From Desulfobacteraceae bacterium (lineage in GTDB: Bacteria > Desulfobacterota > DSM-4660 > Desulfatiglandales > Desulfatiglandaceae): a stretch of DNA of 27,369 bases. Shown one piece after another: positions 13,660-22,974 of the stretch; the first letter of the stretch is position 1; each line of letters opens with the position of its first letter. The notes beneath the pieces are model-generated. The model searched no databases, was not told the DNA's origin, and worked only from the letters and a program-made list of their open reading frames with translations. The DNA is taken from assembly GCA_020349865.1 (NCBI GenBank), contig CP070700.1, positions 103,270 through 130,638 on the forward strand. The letters run 5' to 3'. Position numbers and translations under genes: made by a program.

Positions 13660-15705
13660 TATTAGACAGAGCAGGTGGTCCAAAAAACCGTTTTCGATTA
13701 CTTTACCCCGTTCAGCCCGAGCTACCGTGGCGATAAAACAGCCCCCGCCCCCGTCTGGTTGAATACCAGGGCCTTCCGTATTCTTGAAAAGTCCCCCACC
13801 TTCTGTGCCTATGAAAAACGTACTGGTCGTAACAGGATCAATAGCAAGGTCTAAAACATTCAAGATGGTCAACCCGGTGTTTATGGCAGACCACGTATCC
13901 CCACCGTCGATGCTCTTGAACACTCCACCGTCATCCGTACCTGCATAAAGCGTACTGGTTGTGCTGGGATCAATTACAAGAGATTGAACATCCAGACTGG
14001 TCAAGCCGGTGTTCTTTTCAGTCCAACTGGTGGCACCGTCCGTGCTCTTGAAGACTCCACCATCCGTGCCGGCATAGAGCGTTGTGGTAGTAACAGGATC
14101 AATGGCAAGTGCTTGAATGTTCGGGCTCGTCAGACCAGTGTTACTGGGGTTCCACGTTCCGGCACTGTCCACACTCTTAAACACACCCAGTGTATCAGTG
14201 CCGACATAGAGCGTACTCGTGGTAATAGGATCAATTGCAAGAGATTGAACATAAAGACTGGTCAAACCTGTGTTACTTTCAGTCCAACTGGTGGCACCAT
14301 CCGTGCTTTTGAAAACCCCGCCACCTTCTGTGCCCGTATAAAGATTTGTTTTCGTAACAGGGTCAATGGCAAGCGTTTGGATGTTTGGGTTCGTCAGCCC
14401 AGTGTTAGTTTCAGTCCAATTATCTCCACCATTGGTGCTCTTAAATACTCCACTACCAGCTGTTCCAGCGTAAAGTGTTTCGGTAGTAACAGGATCAATG
14501 CCAAGTGCTTGAATGTTCAGGTTCGTCAGGCCGGTATTCTTTTCGATCCAGTTGTCTCCACCATCGGTGCTCTTCAAAACTCCGCCCACGTCCGTACCTG
14601 CGTAAACCGTCTCTGTGTCGTTAGGATCAACGGCGAGGGCATGAATATCAGGGCTTGTCAGACCCGTGTTTTTTACAAACCATATGTTGCCGCTATCCGT
14701 GCTTTTAAAAGCTCCGCCTGGATCGCTCCCGACATAAAGGGTGCTGGTGGTAGCTGGATTAATGGCAAGGGCCAGCACATTTGAACTGGTGAGTCCGGTG
14801 TTTATGGCTGACCATATATTCCCTCCATCAGTGCTTTTGAATGCCCCACTGTCTGCGGTTCCCGCATAAAGGGTAGTAGTGGTATCAAGATCGATGGCCA
14901 GTGCCTGGACGTCGGCGCTCAGAGGAAGGCCAGTATTGATGGCTGACCATATATTCCCCCCATCGGTGCTCTTGAATGCCCCACTGTCTGCGGTTCCCGC
15001 ATAAAGGGTAGTAGTGGTATCAGGATCGATGGCCAGTGCCTGGACGTCGGCGCTCAGAGGAAGGCCGACATTGATGGCTGACCATATATTCCCCCCATCA
15101 GTGCTTTTGAATGCCCCATTGCCTGCGGTTCCCGCATAAAGGGTAGTGGTGGTGTCAGGATCGATGGCCAGTGCCTGGACGTCGGCGCTCAGAGGAAGGC
15201 CGGTATTGATGGCCGACCACGTGTCTCCGCTGTCAGTGCTCTTGAAGACCCCATCACCTGCCGTACCCGCATAAAGCGTGCTGGTGGTATCAGGATCAAT
15301 GGCCAGTGTCTGGACGTCGGCGCTCAGAGGAAGACCGGTATTGATGACTGACCACGTATCTCCGCTGTCAGTGCTCTTAAAAATTCCGGCGCTTTTAGTG
15401 CCGGCGTAAAGTGTGGTTGTAGAAAAGGGGTCAACCGCCAGGGTCAGTATATACAAGCTGTTCAAGGCCGTGTTGATGGCAGACCAAGTGTCACCTCCAT
15501 CCGTGCTCTTGAATACTCCGCCGCCGCCTGTGCCCGCGTAGAGGGTATTGGGGATAGCTGGATCAATTGCCAGGGCCCGGACGGTTCCACCCTCGGGCCC
15601 AAGCCATATGCGATTCACTGCTGCGGAGGAAATGCTATGCATCCAGAGGCAAAAGGATACAACGCATAGTATAATAACCAGTTTATGACCTTTGCCCTTT
15701 TTCAT
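13501..15705 (-). CDS. Exported 14-repeat BNR/Asp-box beta-propeller-like protein with eroded CFI-box C-terminus
   Basis: The product has 734 residues from ATG 15705, chosen over the ATG at 15729 because AAGGAG lies nine bases upstream. A signal peptide (MKKGKGHK, hydrophobic stretch, cleavage near ISSAAV) precedes 14 tandem repeats of 43-45 residues. Each repeat resembles VQALAIDPDTTTTLYAGT followed by GVFKSTDGGDTWSAINTGL, the Asp-box S-x-D-x-G-x-T-W motif of BNR/sialidase-like propellers. Fourteen blades could form two seven-bladed propellers. The tail has GGGGCFIAT, the start of a CFI-box C-terminal domain, but then departs from the usual AAYGS pattern. The frame continues for 53 residues antisense to vapC, so the natural end is probably lost. 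Carbohydrate or protein binding at the cell surface is possible; the ligand is unknown. Confidence 0.85.
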   Translation of the reverse strand: MKKGKGHKLVIILCVVSFCLWMHSISSAAVNRIWLGPEGGTVRALAIDPAIPNTLYAGTGGGGVFKSTDGGDTWSAINTALNSLYILTLAVDPFSTTTLYAGTKSAGIFKSTDSGDTWSVINTGLPLSADVQTLAIDPDTTSTLYAGTAGDGVFKSTDSGDTWSAINTGLPLSADVQALAIDPDTTTTLYAGTAGNGAFKSTDGGNIWSAINVGLPLSADVQALAIDPDTTTTLYAGTADSGAFKSTDGGNIWSAINTGLPLSADVQALAIDLDTTTTLYAGTADSGAFKSTDGGNIWSAINTGLTSSNVLALAINPATTSTLYVGSDPGGAFKSTDSGNIWFVKNTGLTSPDIHALAVDPNDTETVYAGTDVGGVLKSTDGGDNWIEKNTGLTNLNIQALGIDPVTTETLYAGTAGSGVFKSTNGGDNWTETNTGLTNPNIQTLAIDPVTKTNLYTGTEGGGVFKSTDGATSWTESNTGLTSLYVQSLAIDPITTSTLYVGTDTLGVFKSVDSAGTWNPSNTGLTSPNIQALAIDPVTTTTLYAGTDGGVFKSTDGATSWTEKNTGLTSLDVQSLVIDPSTTSTLYAGTDDGGVFKSIDGGDTWSAINTGLTILNVLDLAIDPVTTSTFFIGTEGGGLFKNTEGPGIQPDGGGGCFIATVARAERGKVIENGFLDHLLCLILWQDNERPCFVQAIDTKVLSIKGHDMFNREVMSDTDECSISKVHRKVFMLFH
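14805..15345 (-). repeat. 135-bp tandem DNA repeat inside the BNR gene
   Basis: GTCGGCGCTCAGAGGAAG recurs at 14911, 15046, 15181 and 15316, exactly 135 bases apart. The intervening bases are nearly identical, especially in the three copies between about 14820 and 15150. One unit equals one 45-residue blade. The other blades of the protein are much more diverged at the DNA level, so this block is a recent expansion. Confidence 0.9.
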
Positions 15706-16206
15706 TTTACCATTCTCCTTGAAACCCATATTCCGGGAAAATAGAATTAATCACAGAACAGTCGGTGTCGTTATGAAATATCTCTTATCGCTCAATACCC
15801 CTTACGATTATGTAGTGCAGCCCTCAGGAGCATCTGTTCCCAATTTTCTTTGCATGACTCATATACTATCACAAAAGCACAGGAATTAAAACCGCAGATA
15901 TAAGGCGCGTTCCCAAACACATGTTCTCAGGCCCCCAACACCTCCCGTCGAGAAAAAGGAAGGGAGGTAGTTAGAAGAAAAAATATGGTGGGGAGCTATT
16001 CAACATAGCCAACACCGTGTCCTCCCCACATGTTGGTTAAATTTGAGCAAATCCCTTCATTAGAATTATGAGATATGGATTTCAATGGCATAATCAGGAT
16101 ATTGAATATATTATTGCATTCGGTGGCACCATACGTTATGTCATTACCAAACATTAGGTAGGGCACTATTGAGAATTGCCTTGTACATTGCGCCGGGATT
16201 TTACCT
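15706..16206. other. Intergenic region between the BNR gene and uvrA
   Basis: This 501-base gap between divergent genes has no supportable gene; the short open frames show no signal, ribosome-binding site or family likeness. It contains two hairpins: CCTCCC (15941-15946) with GGGAGG (15962-15967), and GTGGGGAG (15988-15995) with CTCCCCAC (16022-16029). Neither is followed by a T-run. Promoters for both flanking genes should be here but no clear box pair or LexA-type site was recognised. Confidence 0.55.
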
Positions 16207-19068
16207 ATGGCAACGGATTATATAAAGATAAGACGTGCAAGACAGCATAACCTCAAGAATATCTCACTGGATATCCCGAGGGATAAGCTGGTTGTAATAA
16301 CCGGATTGTCAGGGTCCGGCAAATCTTCTCTCGCTTTTGACACCATCTATGCCGAGGGCCAGAGGAGATATGTTGAATCGCTTTCTGCCTATGCACGGCA
16401 GTTCCTCGAGCAAATGGACAAGCCTGATGTGGATTCCATCGAAGGATTATCCCCTGCCATATCCATAGAGCAGCGAAGTTCAAGCCGGAATCCACGTTCC
16501 ACGGTCGGAACTGCCACAGAGCTTTACGATTATTTAAGGGTCCTGTTCGCCAGGGTGGGGCAACCCCATTGCCCAAAATGTGACCTGAAAATTACCTCCC
16601 AGACCACCCAGCAGATTGTGGATCAGATAATGGAAGTTGAAGAGGGGACCAGGATCCAGCTCCTGGCCCCTTTGGTTGAAGGGCGAAAGGGAGAACACAT
16701 CCAGCTACTCCGGCGGCTTAGAAAAGACGGGTTTACTCGCGTAGCAGTAGACGGAGAGATCAGGCTCCTGGACGAAGATATCGTTCTTGACAAAAACAAA
16801 AAACACGACCTCAGTGTGGTGGTAGACAGACTAATCATAAAGAAGGAGATACAGAGACGACTTACTGATTCCATGGAGCTTGCCCTGTCACTTTCTGATG
16901 GAAAAGCTGTACTCGATGTCATCGGATCAGGGGAAACCCTTTTCAACCAAAAAGCGGCGTGCCCCGGATGCGGATTCAGTATTCCGGAACTAACGCCTCA
17001 GATGTTCTCTTTCAATAACCCACAGGGCGCGTGTGGGGAATGCAGCGGACTGGGTACAAAGAGATATTTTGATCCGGAATTAGTCATTCCGGATCCTGCC
17101 CTTTCGTTGAGAGAAGGCGCCATTGCTCCCTGGGCCAAACGACACTCGGTGTACTTCCAGCAGATGTTAGATTCTCTGTGTCAGCATTATGCTATTGACG
17201 TTTATGGCCCATTCAGAGACATTCCAAAAGAGATTCAGGAAGCTTTTCTCTACGGTTCAGGAGACGATGAAATCAAGTTCTATTTTGAGAAGGATGATCG
17301 AAGATATTTTTATAACCGCCCTTTTGAAGGGGTTATACCGAATCTGGAGAGGCGTTACCATGAAACTGATTCATATCAGATTCGGGACGAGATTGAGAAA
17401 TACATGAGTATACGGCCCTGTCCGGCGTGTGACGGTTCAAGGCTAAAGCCAATGAGCCTGGCGGTTCGGGTTGGAGAAAAGGCCATTCATGAAATTACTG
17501 GCCTTTCCATTGAAAAGGCGTACGAATTCTTTCAGACCTTGAAACTGGGACAAAAAGAACAGATCATCGCTCAACGGGTTCTCAAGGAGATCAGGGATCG
17601 ACTCGGATTTTTAAGGAGTGTAGGGCTTAATTACCTCACCATTGACCGTTCGTCTTCGACCCTTTCAGGAGGTGAGGACCAGCGGATCAGGCTTGCCACG
17701 CAGATTAGCTCAGGTCTGGCCGGGGTGTTATATGTCCTTGACGAGCCCAGTATAGGCCTCCACCAGAAAGATAACCTGCGACTACTAGAAAATTTGAAGC
17801 ATTTGAGGGATCTGGGAAATACCGTCCTGGTTGTAGAACACGATGCTGAGACCATTCTGTCAGCTGACCATGTAATTGATATGGGGCCAGGGGCAGGCGT
17901 GAAGGGGGGCCATGTTGTATTTCATGGAAGTCCGAAAGAACTGATGCATGACAGTACGTCCTTGACCGGCCAGTATCTGGGAGGCCAGCGAAGTATTCCT
18001 GTCCCAAGGTTAAGGAGGAGCGGGAATCAGAAAGCAATCGTAATTGAGGGTGCCGCGGAAAACAATTTAAAAGAGATCGTGGCAAAAATCCCGTTAGGCA
18101 CATTCACTTGTGTCACCGGAGTATCGGGTTCAGGCAAGAGTAGTTTGATTAATGGCATTCTTTACCCCGCAATTTCTCGGAAACTTTACCGATCAAAAAC
18201 AAAAGTTGGCATTGTGAAATCCTTTCAGGGTATCCACCACATTGACAAAGTGGTCAATATTGATCAAAGCCCCATCGGCAGGACTCCCCGCTCTAATCCA
18301 GCTACCTATACTGGCGTTTTTACTTATGTCCGTGAACTCTTTTCCATGTTGCCCGAGTCCAGGGAAAGAGGGTACAAGCCCGGAAGGTTCAGCTTTAATG
18401 TAAAAGGAGGAAGGTGTGAGGCATGTAAGGGCGACGGCATTATAAGGATTGAGATGCATTTTCTTCCAGATGTCTATGTCACGTGCGAGGCATGCAAGGG
18501 ACTACGGTATAACAGGGATACATTGGAGATAAGATATAAAGGATACAATATTGCAGATATACTGGATATGACGGTGAACCAGGCATTTGCCTTTTTCGAG
18601 AACATCCCCGGGATCAAAAATAAGCTTAAGACACTTGTGGATGTTGGCCTTGGCTATATAAGGACTGGTCAGCCGGCGACTACTCTTTCAGGCGGCGAGG
18701 CCCAGCGCATAAAACTCTCCAGGGAACTAAGCAAAAAAAACACGGGGAGAACACTTTACCTGCTCGATGAGCCTACAACAGGTCTCCATTTTGCCGACAT
18801 CCAAAAACTCCTGGAGGTTCTCAACTATTTTGTGGAGCTAAAGAATACGGTAGTGGTCATCGAGCATAATCTGGACGTAATAAAAACAGCCGATTATATA
18901 ATTGATCTTGGTCCGGAAGGAGGAGGAAAGGGCGGATATGTTGTGGGCACGGGAACACCAGAGGAGATTGCAAGAATCGACGGTTCATACACAGGCCAAT
19001 TTCTAAGAAATATCCTGCCTAAAGATCTTTGCCGAGGTGATACGCAAGGTTTTCAATGTTCACCGTAA
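16207..19068 (+). CDS. uvrA: UvrABC excinuclease subunit A
   Basis: The 953-residue protein is full length. The first ABC half has Walker A GLSGSGKS (33-40), signature LSGGEDQ (486-492) and [13 protein letters not shown]. Its inserted region carries CPGCGF and CGEC (zinc finger 1). The second half has Walker A GVSGSGKS (638-645), a C-terminal zinc finger with C737, C740, C760 and C763 in the CX2C-X19-CX2C spacing, signature LSGGEAQ (827-833) and [12 protein letters not shown]. It recognises DNA damage in nucleotide excision repair and loads UvrB. The first signature has D491 where most UvrA proteins have alanine. The last residues, after TGQFLRNIL, are encoded by DNA that also encodes the end of rex on the other strand (50-base convergent overlap). 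The ATG has only a weak ribosome-binding site. Confidence 0.98.
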   Translation: MATDYIKIRRARQHNLKNISLDIPRDKLVVITGLSGSGKSSLAFDTIYAEGQRRYVESLSAYARQFLEQMDKPDVDSIEGLSPAISIEQRSSSRNPRSTVGTATELYDYLRVLFARVGQPHCPKCDLKITSQTTQQIVDQIMEVEEGTRIQLLAPLVEGRKGEHIQLLRRLRKDGFTRVAVDGEIRLLDEDIVLDKNKKHDLSVVVDRLIIKKEIQRRLTDSMELALSLSDGKAVLDVIGSGETLFNQKAACPGCGFSIPELTPQMFSFNNPQGACGECSGLGTKRYFDPELVIPDPALSLREGAIAPWAKRHSVYFQQMLDSLCQHYAIDVYGPFRDIPKEIQEAFLYGSGDDEIKFYFEKDDRRYFYNRPFEGVIPNLERRYHETDSYQIRDEIEKYMSIRPCPACDGSRLKPMSLAVRVGEKAIHEITGLSIEKAYEFFQTLKLGQKEQIIAQRVLKEIRDRLGFLRSVGLNYLTIDRSSSTLSGGEDQRIRLATQISSGLAGVLYVLDEPSIGLHQKDNLRLLENLKHLRDLGNTVLVVEHDAETILSADHVIDMGPGAGVKGGHVVFHGSPKELMHDSTSLTGQYLGGQRSIPVPRLRRSGNQKAIVIEGAAENNLKEIVAKIPLGTFTCVTGVSGSGKSSLINGILYPAISRKLYRSKTKVGIVKSFQGIHHIDKVVNIDQSPIGRTPRSNPATYTGVFTYVRELFSMLPESRERGYKPGRFSFNVKGGRCEACKGDGIIRIEMHFLPDVYVTCEACKGLRYNRDTLEIRYKGYNIADILDMTVNQAFAFFENIPGIKNKLKTLVDVGLGYIRTGQPATTLSGGEAQRIKLSRELSKKNTGRTLYLLDEPTTGLHFADIQKLLEVLNYFVELKNTVVVIEHNLDVIKTADYIIDLGPEGGGKGGYVVGTGTPEEIARIDGSYTGQFLRNILPKDLCRGDTQGFQCSP

Positions 19069-19654
19069 AATCCACATTTTCAACCGGACACTGCTCAGTG
19101 GATCTTACCTGGGTGGGTGCAAAGTTGAGGATAGCTTTTACCCCAGCGTCCGTGAGCAGGTCTGCAACTCGCTGCGCCGCAGTACGGGGAGTGGTAATGA
19201 CTCCAATATCAATTCGAAGCGCCCGGACAATTTCCCTGATCTTATTGGCCGATTCAACGATAAGTCCGCATGGAAGTGTTTTACCGATCTTCTTTGGGTT
19301 TGAATCAAAGGCGGCCACGAACCGGTAACCCCTTTTCCTGAAGTTTTCATTTTCTACGAGCGCTCTTCCCATATTGCCCATACCGACGATACAGAGTGCC
19401 CACTCCCGGTCTGTTGAAAGAATCCTCTTGATTTCCCATAGGAGATCTCTGACATCATATCCAACACCACGGACCCCAAATTCTCCAAAATATGCCAGGT
19501 CCTTTCTGACCTGAGCGGAACTCACGCCGCACAATTCCGCGAGTTTTTCAGAGGAGATGAGAACGTTGTCACTTCTAAGAAGGGTTTCAAGCGGTCTTGA
19601 ATACAGTGCAAGGCGCTCTATTGTAGGATAAGGTATCTTTGGTGTTTTGGTCAT
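19019..19654 (-). CDS. rex: Redox-sensing transcriptional repressor Rex
   Basis: The product has 211 residues from ATG 19654, the usual Rex length and N-terminus ([16 protein letters not shown]). An upstream in-frame start at 19717 would place the Rex-like operator inside the coding region and is rejected. The winged helix (about 10-75) contains [20 protein letters not shown] and [14 protein letters not shown] Rossmann domain follows with the dinucleotide loop GMGNMG (91-96), and [17 protein letters not shown] lies at the C-terminus. Rex binds DNA when NAD+ is high and leaves it when NADH rises, thus controlling energy-metabolism genes. It follows atpE on the same strand, after a hairpin, and has an operator-like site 48 bases upstream of its start. 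Confidence 0.97.
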   Translation of the reverse strand: MTKTPKIPYPTIERLALYSRPLETLLRSDNVLISSEKLAELCGVSSAQVRKDLAYFGEFGVRGVGYDVRDLLWEIKRILSTDREWALCIVGMGNMGRALVENENFRKRGYRFVAAFDSNPKKIGKTLPCGLIVESANKIREIVRALRIDIGVITTPRTAAQRVADLLTDAGVKAILNFAPTQVRSTEQCPVENVDFTVNIENLAYHLGKDL

Positions 19655-19701
19655 GAGGAACAAAGAATCAAAATAAGCGAGGACAACGGCGTAGCTGTAT
19701 T

Positions 19702-19719
19702 TTGTGAAAAATTGCACAT
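19702..19719. promoter_or_regulatory. Probable Rex operator upstream of rex
   Basis: TTGTGAAAAATTGCACAT is an 18-base partial palindrome that keeps the Rex consensus frame TTGTG-N8-CACA, with a TTGTGAA left half and a one-mismatch core on the right. It lies 48-65 bases upstream of the rex ATG and downstream of the hairpin that closes the atp cluster. It fits autoregulation of rex. The binding is inferred from sequence. Confidence 0.7.
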
Positions 19720-19732
19720 ACTTGGAGTTAAA

Positions 19733-19759
19733 GAGAGGGCCTTTAAGGCAGGCCCTCTC
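19733..19759 (-). terminator. Hairpin ending the atpZIBE transcript
   Basis: There is a perfect 10-bp GC-rich stem, GAGAGGGCCT with AGGCCCTCTC, around a 7-base loop. It begins 14 bases after the atpE stop codon in the direction of transcription. The following bases on the minus strand include only a short T-run (CTTTAAC), so it may terminate partially. It separates the atp genes from rex. Confidence 0.75.
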
Positions 19760-19772
19760 AGTTAATCAAGAC

Positions 19773-20138
19773 CTAATTAATGACTTTTTCAATGAACGTT
19801 GCAAAATCCGGGATCTTGAATACCATGAGCAAGCAGATCAGCAGGGCGTAAATACAGAGGGACTCGATCAGAGCCAAGCCGATAATCATGGTAGTCATGA
19901 TCTTTCCGCCAGCTTCGGGGTTGCGGGCAGTACCCTGAAGTGCGCCGTTGATTGCGTTACCCATGCCGAGTCCGGTTCCAAGGGCGGCAACCCCAATACC
20001 GAAGCCGCATGCGATGGCTATCCCAAAGTATATCCACAGACCCGCTGCCTGAGCGGATCCTTCGCCTGCGAATGCCATTGAGGCCGTCCCTAACAATAAT
20101 ACCGCTGTGAAAGTTCCAACTAACGTTTTCTTCGACAT
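19773..20138 (-). CDS. atpE: ATP synthase F0 subunit c
   Basis: The 121-residue proteolipid has an N-terminal signal-like extension (residues 1-24, ending MAFAG), which some c subunits carry. Two membrane helices form the hairpin, joined by the polar loop ARNPEAGG. The ion-carrying glutamate is E92 in LALIESLCIYAL. The residue 33 positions earlier, where sodium-specific c rings have glutamine, is M59. S93 next to the glutamate is retained. The set leans towards protons but is not decisive. The ribosome-binding site GGGAGG precedes the ATG. It is the last gene of atpZ-atpI-atpB-atpE. The F1 and stalk genes are not in the window. Confidence 0.97.
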   Translation of the reverse strand: MSKKTLVGTFTAVLLLGTASMAFAGEGSAQAAGLWIYFGIAIACGFGIGVAALGTGLGMGNAINGALQGTARNPEAGGKIMTTMIIGLALIESLCIYALLICLLMVFKIPDFATFIEKVIN

Positions 20139-20189
20139 GTAAACCTCCCTTCTCTTTTATTTGGCCTTCTTCCAAAAACTTTTATGCGC

Positions 20190-20879
20190 TTAATGTGCCT
20201 CTTCCATGGCACCTGCGAAATATATGATTGACAGGAGCGTAAAAACCAGCGCCTGAATAAAGCTCACCAAAATACCCAAAAACAGGATTGGTAATGGGGC
20301 CAGATAAAGACCCGCTAACATAAAAAAGATGCCCAGTACTGTCTCTTTGCCAAAGATATTACCAAAAAGCCGGATACTCAGTGACATGACACGGGCCAGA
20401 TGGCCTATCATTTCGAGAATGAACATTAACGGGGCCAACCACCAGACAGGTCCCAAAAAGTGTTTTATATATTTAGCCCCATGGCACTTTATTCCGATGA
20501 TATGAGTAAGCACAAATGTGCATATGGCAAGGGCCAGGGTGGTGTTGAGGTTGGCAGTGGGCGAGAAAAAGCCGGGCACGAGCCCAATCAGATTGGACAC
20601 AAGAATGAAAAGAAAAATGGTGGCTATATAGGGGAAAAAGAACCTTCCCTCTGGCCCGGTAATCTCCACCATAAAGTCTTCAAGTCCGCCAACAATGACC
20701 TCAAAGATGTTCTGTCCTTTTTTGGGGAGGAGTTGAACCCCTCTTCCAAACAGGATGGCACTAACAATAAGAATGAACATAACCAGCCACATGTGTGTCA
20801 TATGGGAGTAATTGAGGGCAAAATGCTCCAGGCCAATGGCTGAAAGGATCGCGTCTATAAAGAAGATCGGATGCTCCAT
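20190..20879 (-). CDS. atpB: ATP synthase F0 subunit a
   Basis: The 229-residue integral membrane protein has about five or six helices. The essential arginine is R170 in SLSIRLFGNIFG, which faces the c-ring glutamate during rotation. LEMIGHLAR just before it and GLVPGFFSPTANLNTTLALA in the middle match the family half-channel region. It forms the ion path of the F-type ATP synthase with the c ring encoded 51 bases downstream. It begins four bases after the atpI-like stop. The length is at the short end for bacterial a subunits but looks complete. Confidence 0.97.
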   Translation of the reverse strand: MEHPIFFIDAILSAIGLEHFALNYSHMTHMWLVMFILIVSAILFGRGVQLLPKKGQNIFEVIVGGLEDFMVEITGPEGRFFFPYIATIFLFILVSNLIGLVPGFFSPTANLNTTLALAICTFVLTHIIGIKCHGAKYIKHFLGPVWWLAPLMFILEMIGHLARVMSLSIRLFGNIFGKETVLGIFFMLAGLYLAPLPILFLGILVSFIQALVFTLLSIIYFAGAMEEAH

Positions 20880-20883
20880 AAAA

Positions 20884-21276
20884 CTATGTTGACTCCTTTG
20901 AAAATGTTGTTCGGATCATTTGAATTCCTAAACTGACAATACCAATCACTACGATTGAGAGCCCTATGGTTAGACCCACAGGATTTACCCATTGCTGGGA
21001 GATAAAAAAATAGATAAGTATACCCATTGCAGCGAGTCTAAGATAATACTTGGCAATAATAGATGCCTTTTTTGTGTTTCGCGATCTATCAGGGAAAAAA
21101 CCCTGACGAATTGTATGCTGCAGCACATGGAAATTGGCAATAACTATCAACCCCCCAATAATGATTCCTGTCGTAAATGCGTTTTCCATGAGAAAAAAAC
21201 TAACTGACGCCAAAAACAATAGAATAACCCAGTTCAGGTATTTTAGATTTCTGTATAAATTTTCCCAATCCATCAC
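20884..21276 (-). CDS. atpI: ATP synthase I-chain-like membrane protein
   Basis: This 130-residue protein has four predicted membrane helices (about 14-30, 34-51, 71-90 and 95-115). GIIIGGLIVIANFHVLQHTI is a characteristic AtpI-type segment. Members of this family are encoded at the head of atp operons and help assemble or stabilise the c ring, possibly with a Mg2+ role. Its ATG overlaps the atpZ stop by four bases (ATGA on the minus strand), and atpB begins four bases after its stop, so the genes are tightly coupled. A second methionine directly follows the first. Confidence 0.85.
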   Translation of the reverse strand: MMDWENLYRNLKYLNWVILLFLASVSFFLMENAFTTGIIIGGLIVIANFHVLQHTIRQGFFPDRSRNTKKASIIAKYYLRLAAMGILIYFFISQQWVNPVGLTIGLSIVVIGIVSLGIQMIRTTFSKEST

Positions 21277-21497
21277 AGGCGCTCAGCCTTTTTATAAATG
21301 ATATAAAGATTCCTGAATGCTGCTGCGATACCAAAACCCAGGAAAATCAAAAGAAACCATGGGCTTGTGTTCAGCCATTTGTCAAGGTAATGACCGATCA
21401 AGGCACCCAATGCAATGGCGATGGCCATGGACATCCCGATGGTGCTGACAAAACCCAAGGTCTTGATGGTTTTTTTTAGGTCTTCGTCCATTTTCAT
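21273..21497 (-). CDS. atpZ: AtpZ/AtpI-family small membrane protein
   Basis: The product has 74 residues from ATG 21497 (ATG 21491 is also possible). An upstream in-frame start at 21551 adds 18 residues with no family likeness. Two helices, GFVSTIGMSMAIAIALGALI and PWFLLIFLGFGIAAAFRNLY, are joined by a polar hairpin, GHYLDKWLNTS. This is the compact AtpZ pattern found at the front of ATP synthase operons, where it works with AtpI in ion handling or c-ring assembly. No strong ribosome-binding site is seen. It overlaps atpI by ATGA. Confidence 0.85.
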   Translation of the reverse strand: MKMDEDLKKTIKTLGFVSTIGMSMAIAIALGALIGHYLDKWLNTSPWFLLIFLGFGIAAAFRNLYIIYKKAERL

Positions 21498-21582
21498 AGG
21501 GCAAAACCGGTGGCCCTGCCCATCTGGAGAAAAACTGGCTGTGTTTATCACACGTTTTCAGAAAAAGTCAATACAATTCTGC

Positions 21583-22863
21583 CTAAAGAGATTTGAAAGC
21601 CACCGCGGCACATTCAATGGTTTTCTGGACAAATTCTTCACTATGTGCCGTAGACAAAAAGGTGGCTTCAAAGGGAGATGGGGCCAGGTATATCCCTTGC
21701 TCAAGCATACTCCTGAAATATCGTCTAAATAGATTTTCATCGCTGGTCTTGGCCGTTGCAAAATCAGTAACGGGCTCGGCCGAAAAAAAGACAGAACCCA
21801 TGGACCCAACCCTGTTGATATTCACCTGCACACCTGCATCCTGCGCACCCTTCTTAAGACCCGAAAAAAGCATGTCTCCTTTCTTTTCAAGTTCTTCGTA
21901 GGGCGCTCTTTCCTTCAGGATTTTAAGCGTTGCGAGACCTGCTGCCATGGCCAGGGGATTTCCGGAGAGGGTTCCAGCTTGATACACGTCTCCTTCGGGC
22001 GCCATCCTCATCATGATTTCATTTCTTCCCCCGTAAGCGCCAACAGGCAAGCCACCGCCTATTATCTTTCCGAGGCAGGTCAGGTCGGGCATGATGTCAT
22101 AGAGTTCCTGCGCCCCCCCGGGGGCTACGCGAAAACCGCTTATAACCTCATCAAATATGAGAAGCGAACCGGCCTCACGGGTCATTTTCCTCAATTCCTC
22201 CAAGAATATTCCGTCCGGGACAATGACACCCATGTTTCCGGGGATGGGCTCAACAATAACGGCCGCGATTTCAGGGCCAAATTTTCGAAAGGCCTGTGCC
22301 ACGCTTTCAAGATTGTTGAAGGGAAGAGAAATCGTATGCCTGGCAAGATCATGTGGAACTCCAGGGCTTCCGGGAATGCCAAGCGTAGCAACCCCGGAGC
22401 CCGCTGAAACCAGCAAGCTGTCAGCGTGACCGTGATAACACCCATCGAATTTGATGATTTTCTCCCTGCCAGTAAAGCCACGGGCAAGCCTGATGGCGCT
22501 CATGGTTGCTTCTGTTCCAGAATTAACCATCCGGACCATCTCCATGGATGGCACCATCTCTATTATTATCTCAGCCATCTCCGCTTCCAATTCTGTCGGA
22601 GCTCCATAACTGGTCCCCAGCCGCACTCTTTCCTCCAGGGCCTTAACTATCTCCGGGTGAGCATGGCCTAAGATCATGGGCCCCCATGAACACACATAGT
22701 CAATGTATTCATTGCCATCCGCATCCCAGATGCGACATCCATTTGCCTTTGAAATGAATGGAGGATTAATTCCCACGGCCTTCCCTGCCCTTACGGGACT
22801 ATTCACCCCGCCGGGGATGTATTTCTTGGCCTTTTCAAATAGAACCCTGGATTGTTTTCCCAT
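21583..22863 (-). CDS. hemL: Glutamate-1-semialdehyde 2,1-aminomutase
   Basis: The 426-residue protein has the standard HemL length. It shows the N-terminal [10 protein letters not shown], the [16 protein letters not shown] phosphate-binding region, [31 protein letters not shown], and the pyridoxal-phosphate lysine K266 in [17 protein letters not shown]. It converts glutamate-1-semialdehyde to 5-aminolevulinate, the tetrapyrrole precursor, in the C5 pathway. It lies between an Ahb-type siroheme decarboxylase gene and the atp cluster, all on the minus strand. That fits a tetrapyrrole pathway leading through siroheme to heme. An 86-base gap separates it from atpZ, so co-transcription is possible but not shown. 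Confidence 0.98.
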   Translation of the reverse strand: MGKQSRVLFEKAKKYIPGGVNSPVRAGKAVGINPPFISKANGCRIWDADGNEYIDYVCSWGPMILGHAHPEIVKALEERVRLGTSYGAPTELEAEMAEIIIEMVPSMEMVRMVNSGTEATMSAIRLARGFTGREKIIKFDGCYHGHADSLLVSAGSGVATLGIPGSPGVPHDLARHTISLPFNNLESVAQAFRKFGPEIAAVIVEPIPGNMGVIVPDGIFLEELRKMTREAGSLLIFDEVISGFRVAPGGAQELYDIMPDLTCLGKIIGGGLPVGAYGGRNEIMMRMAPEGDVYQAGTLSGNPLAMAAGLATLKILKERAPYEELEKKGDMLFSGLKKGAQDAGVQVNINRVGSMGSVFFSAEPVTDFATAKTSDENLFRRYFRSMLEQGIYLAPSPFEATFLSTAHSEEFVQKTIECAAVAFKSL

Positions 22864-22881
22864 AATTATTCTCCGTAGGTG

Positions 22882-22960
22882 TTCACAGGCTCAGAGTTCA
22901 CTCCTGCCCGACGAATGGCAGGCGGGCTTCAGGGTTACATTGAACCTCTGAATCCGTGAA
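22882..22960. repeat. Palindromic repeat between hemL and the ahb gene
   Basis: TTCACAGGCTCAGAGTTCA (22882-22900) and TGAACCTCTGAATCCGTGAA (22941-22960) are near inverse complements. Between them CCTGCCCGACGAATGGCAGG forms an inner hairpin. It fills almost the whole gap between the two genes and could be an intercistronic hairpin or a mobile palindrome. Confidence 0.7.
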
Positions 22961-22974
22961 TGGTTACTATTCTC

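Noticed and set aside
13984..14784. 266-residue repetitive open frame on the plus strand
   Set aside because: It only mirrors the tandem BNR repeats of the minus-strand gene.
15692..15889. 65-residue open frame upstream of uvrA
   Set aside because: It overlaps the 5' end of the BNR gene and has no ribosome-binding site or recognisable sequence.
21540..21552. TGTG-N5-CACA palindrome upstream of atpZ as a second Rex site
   Set aside because: The spacing between the half-sites is five bases instead of the eight of the Rex consensus, so it is not a convincing Rex operator.
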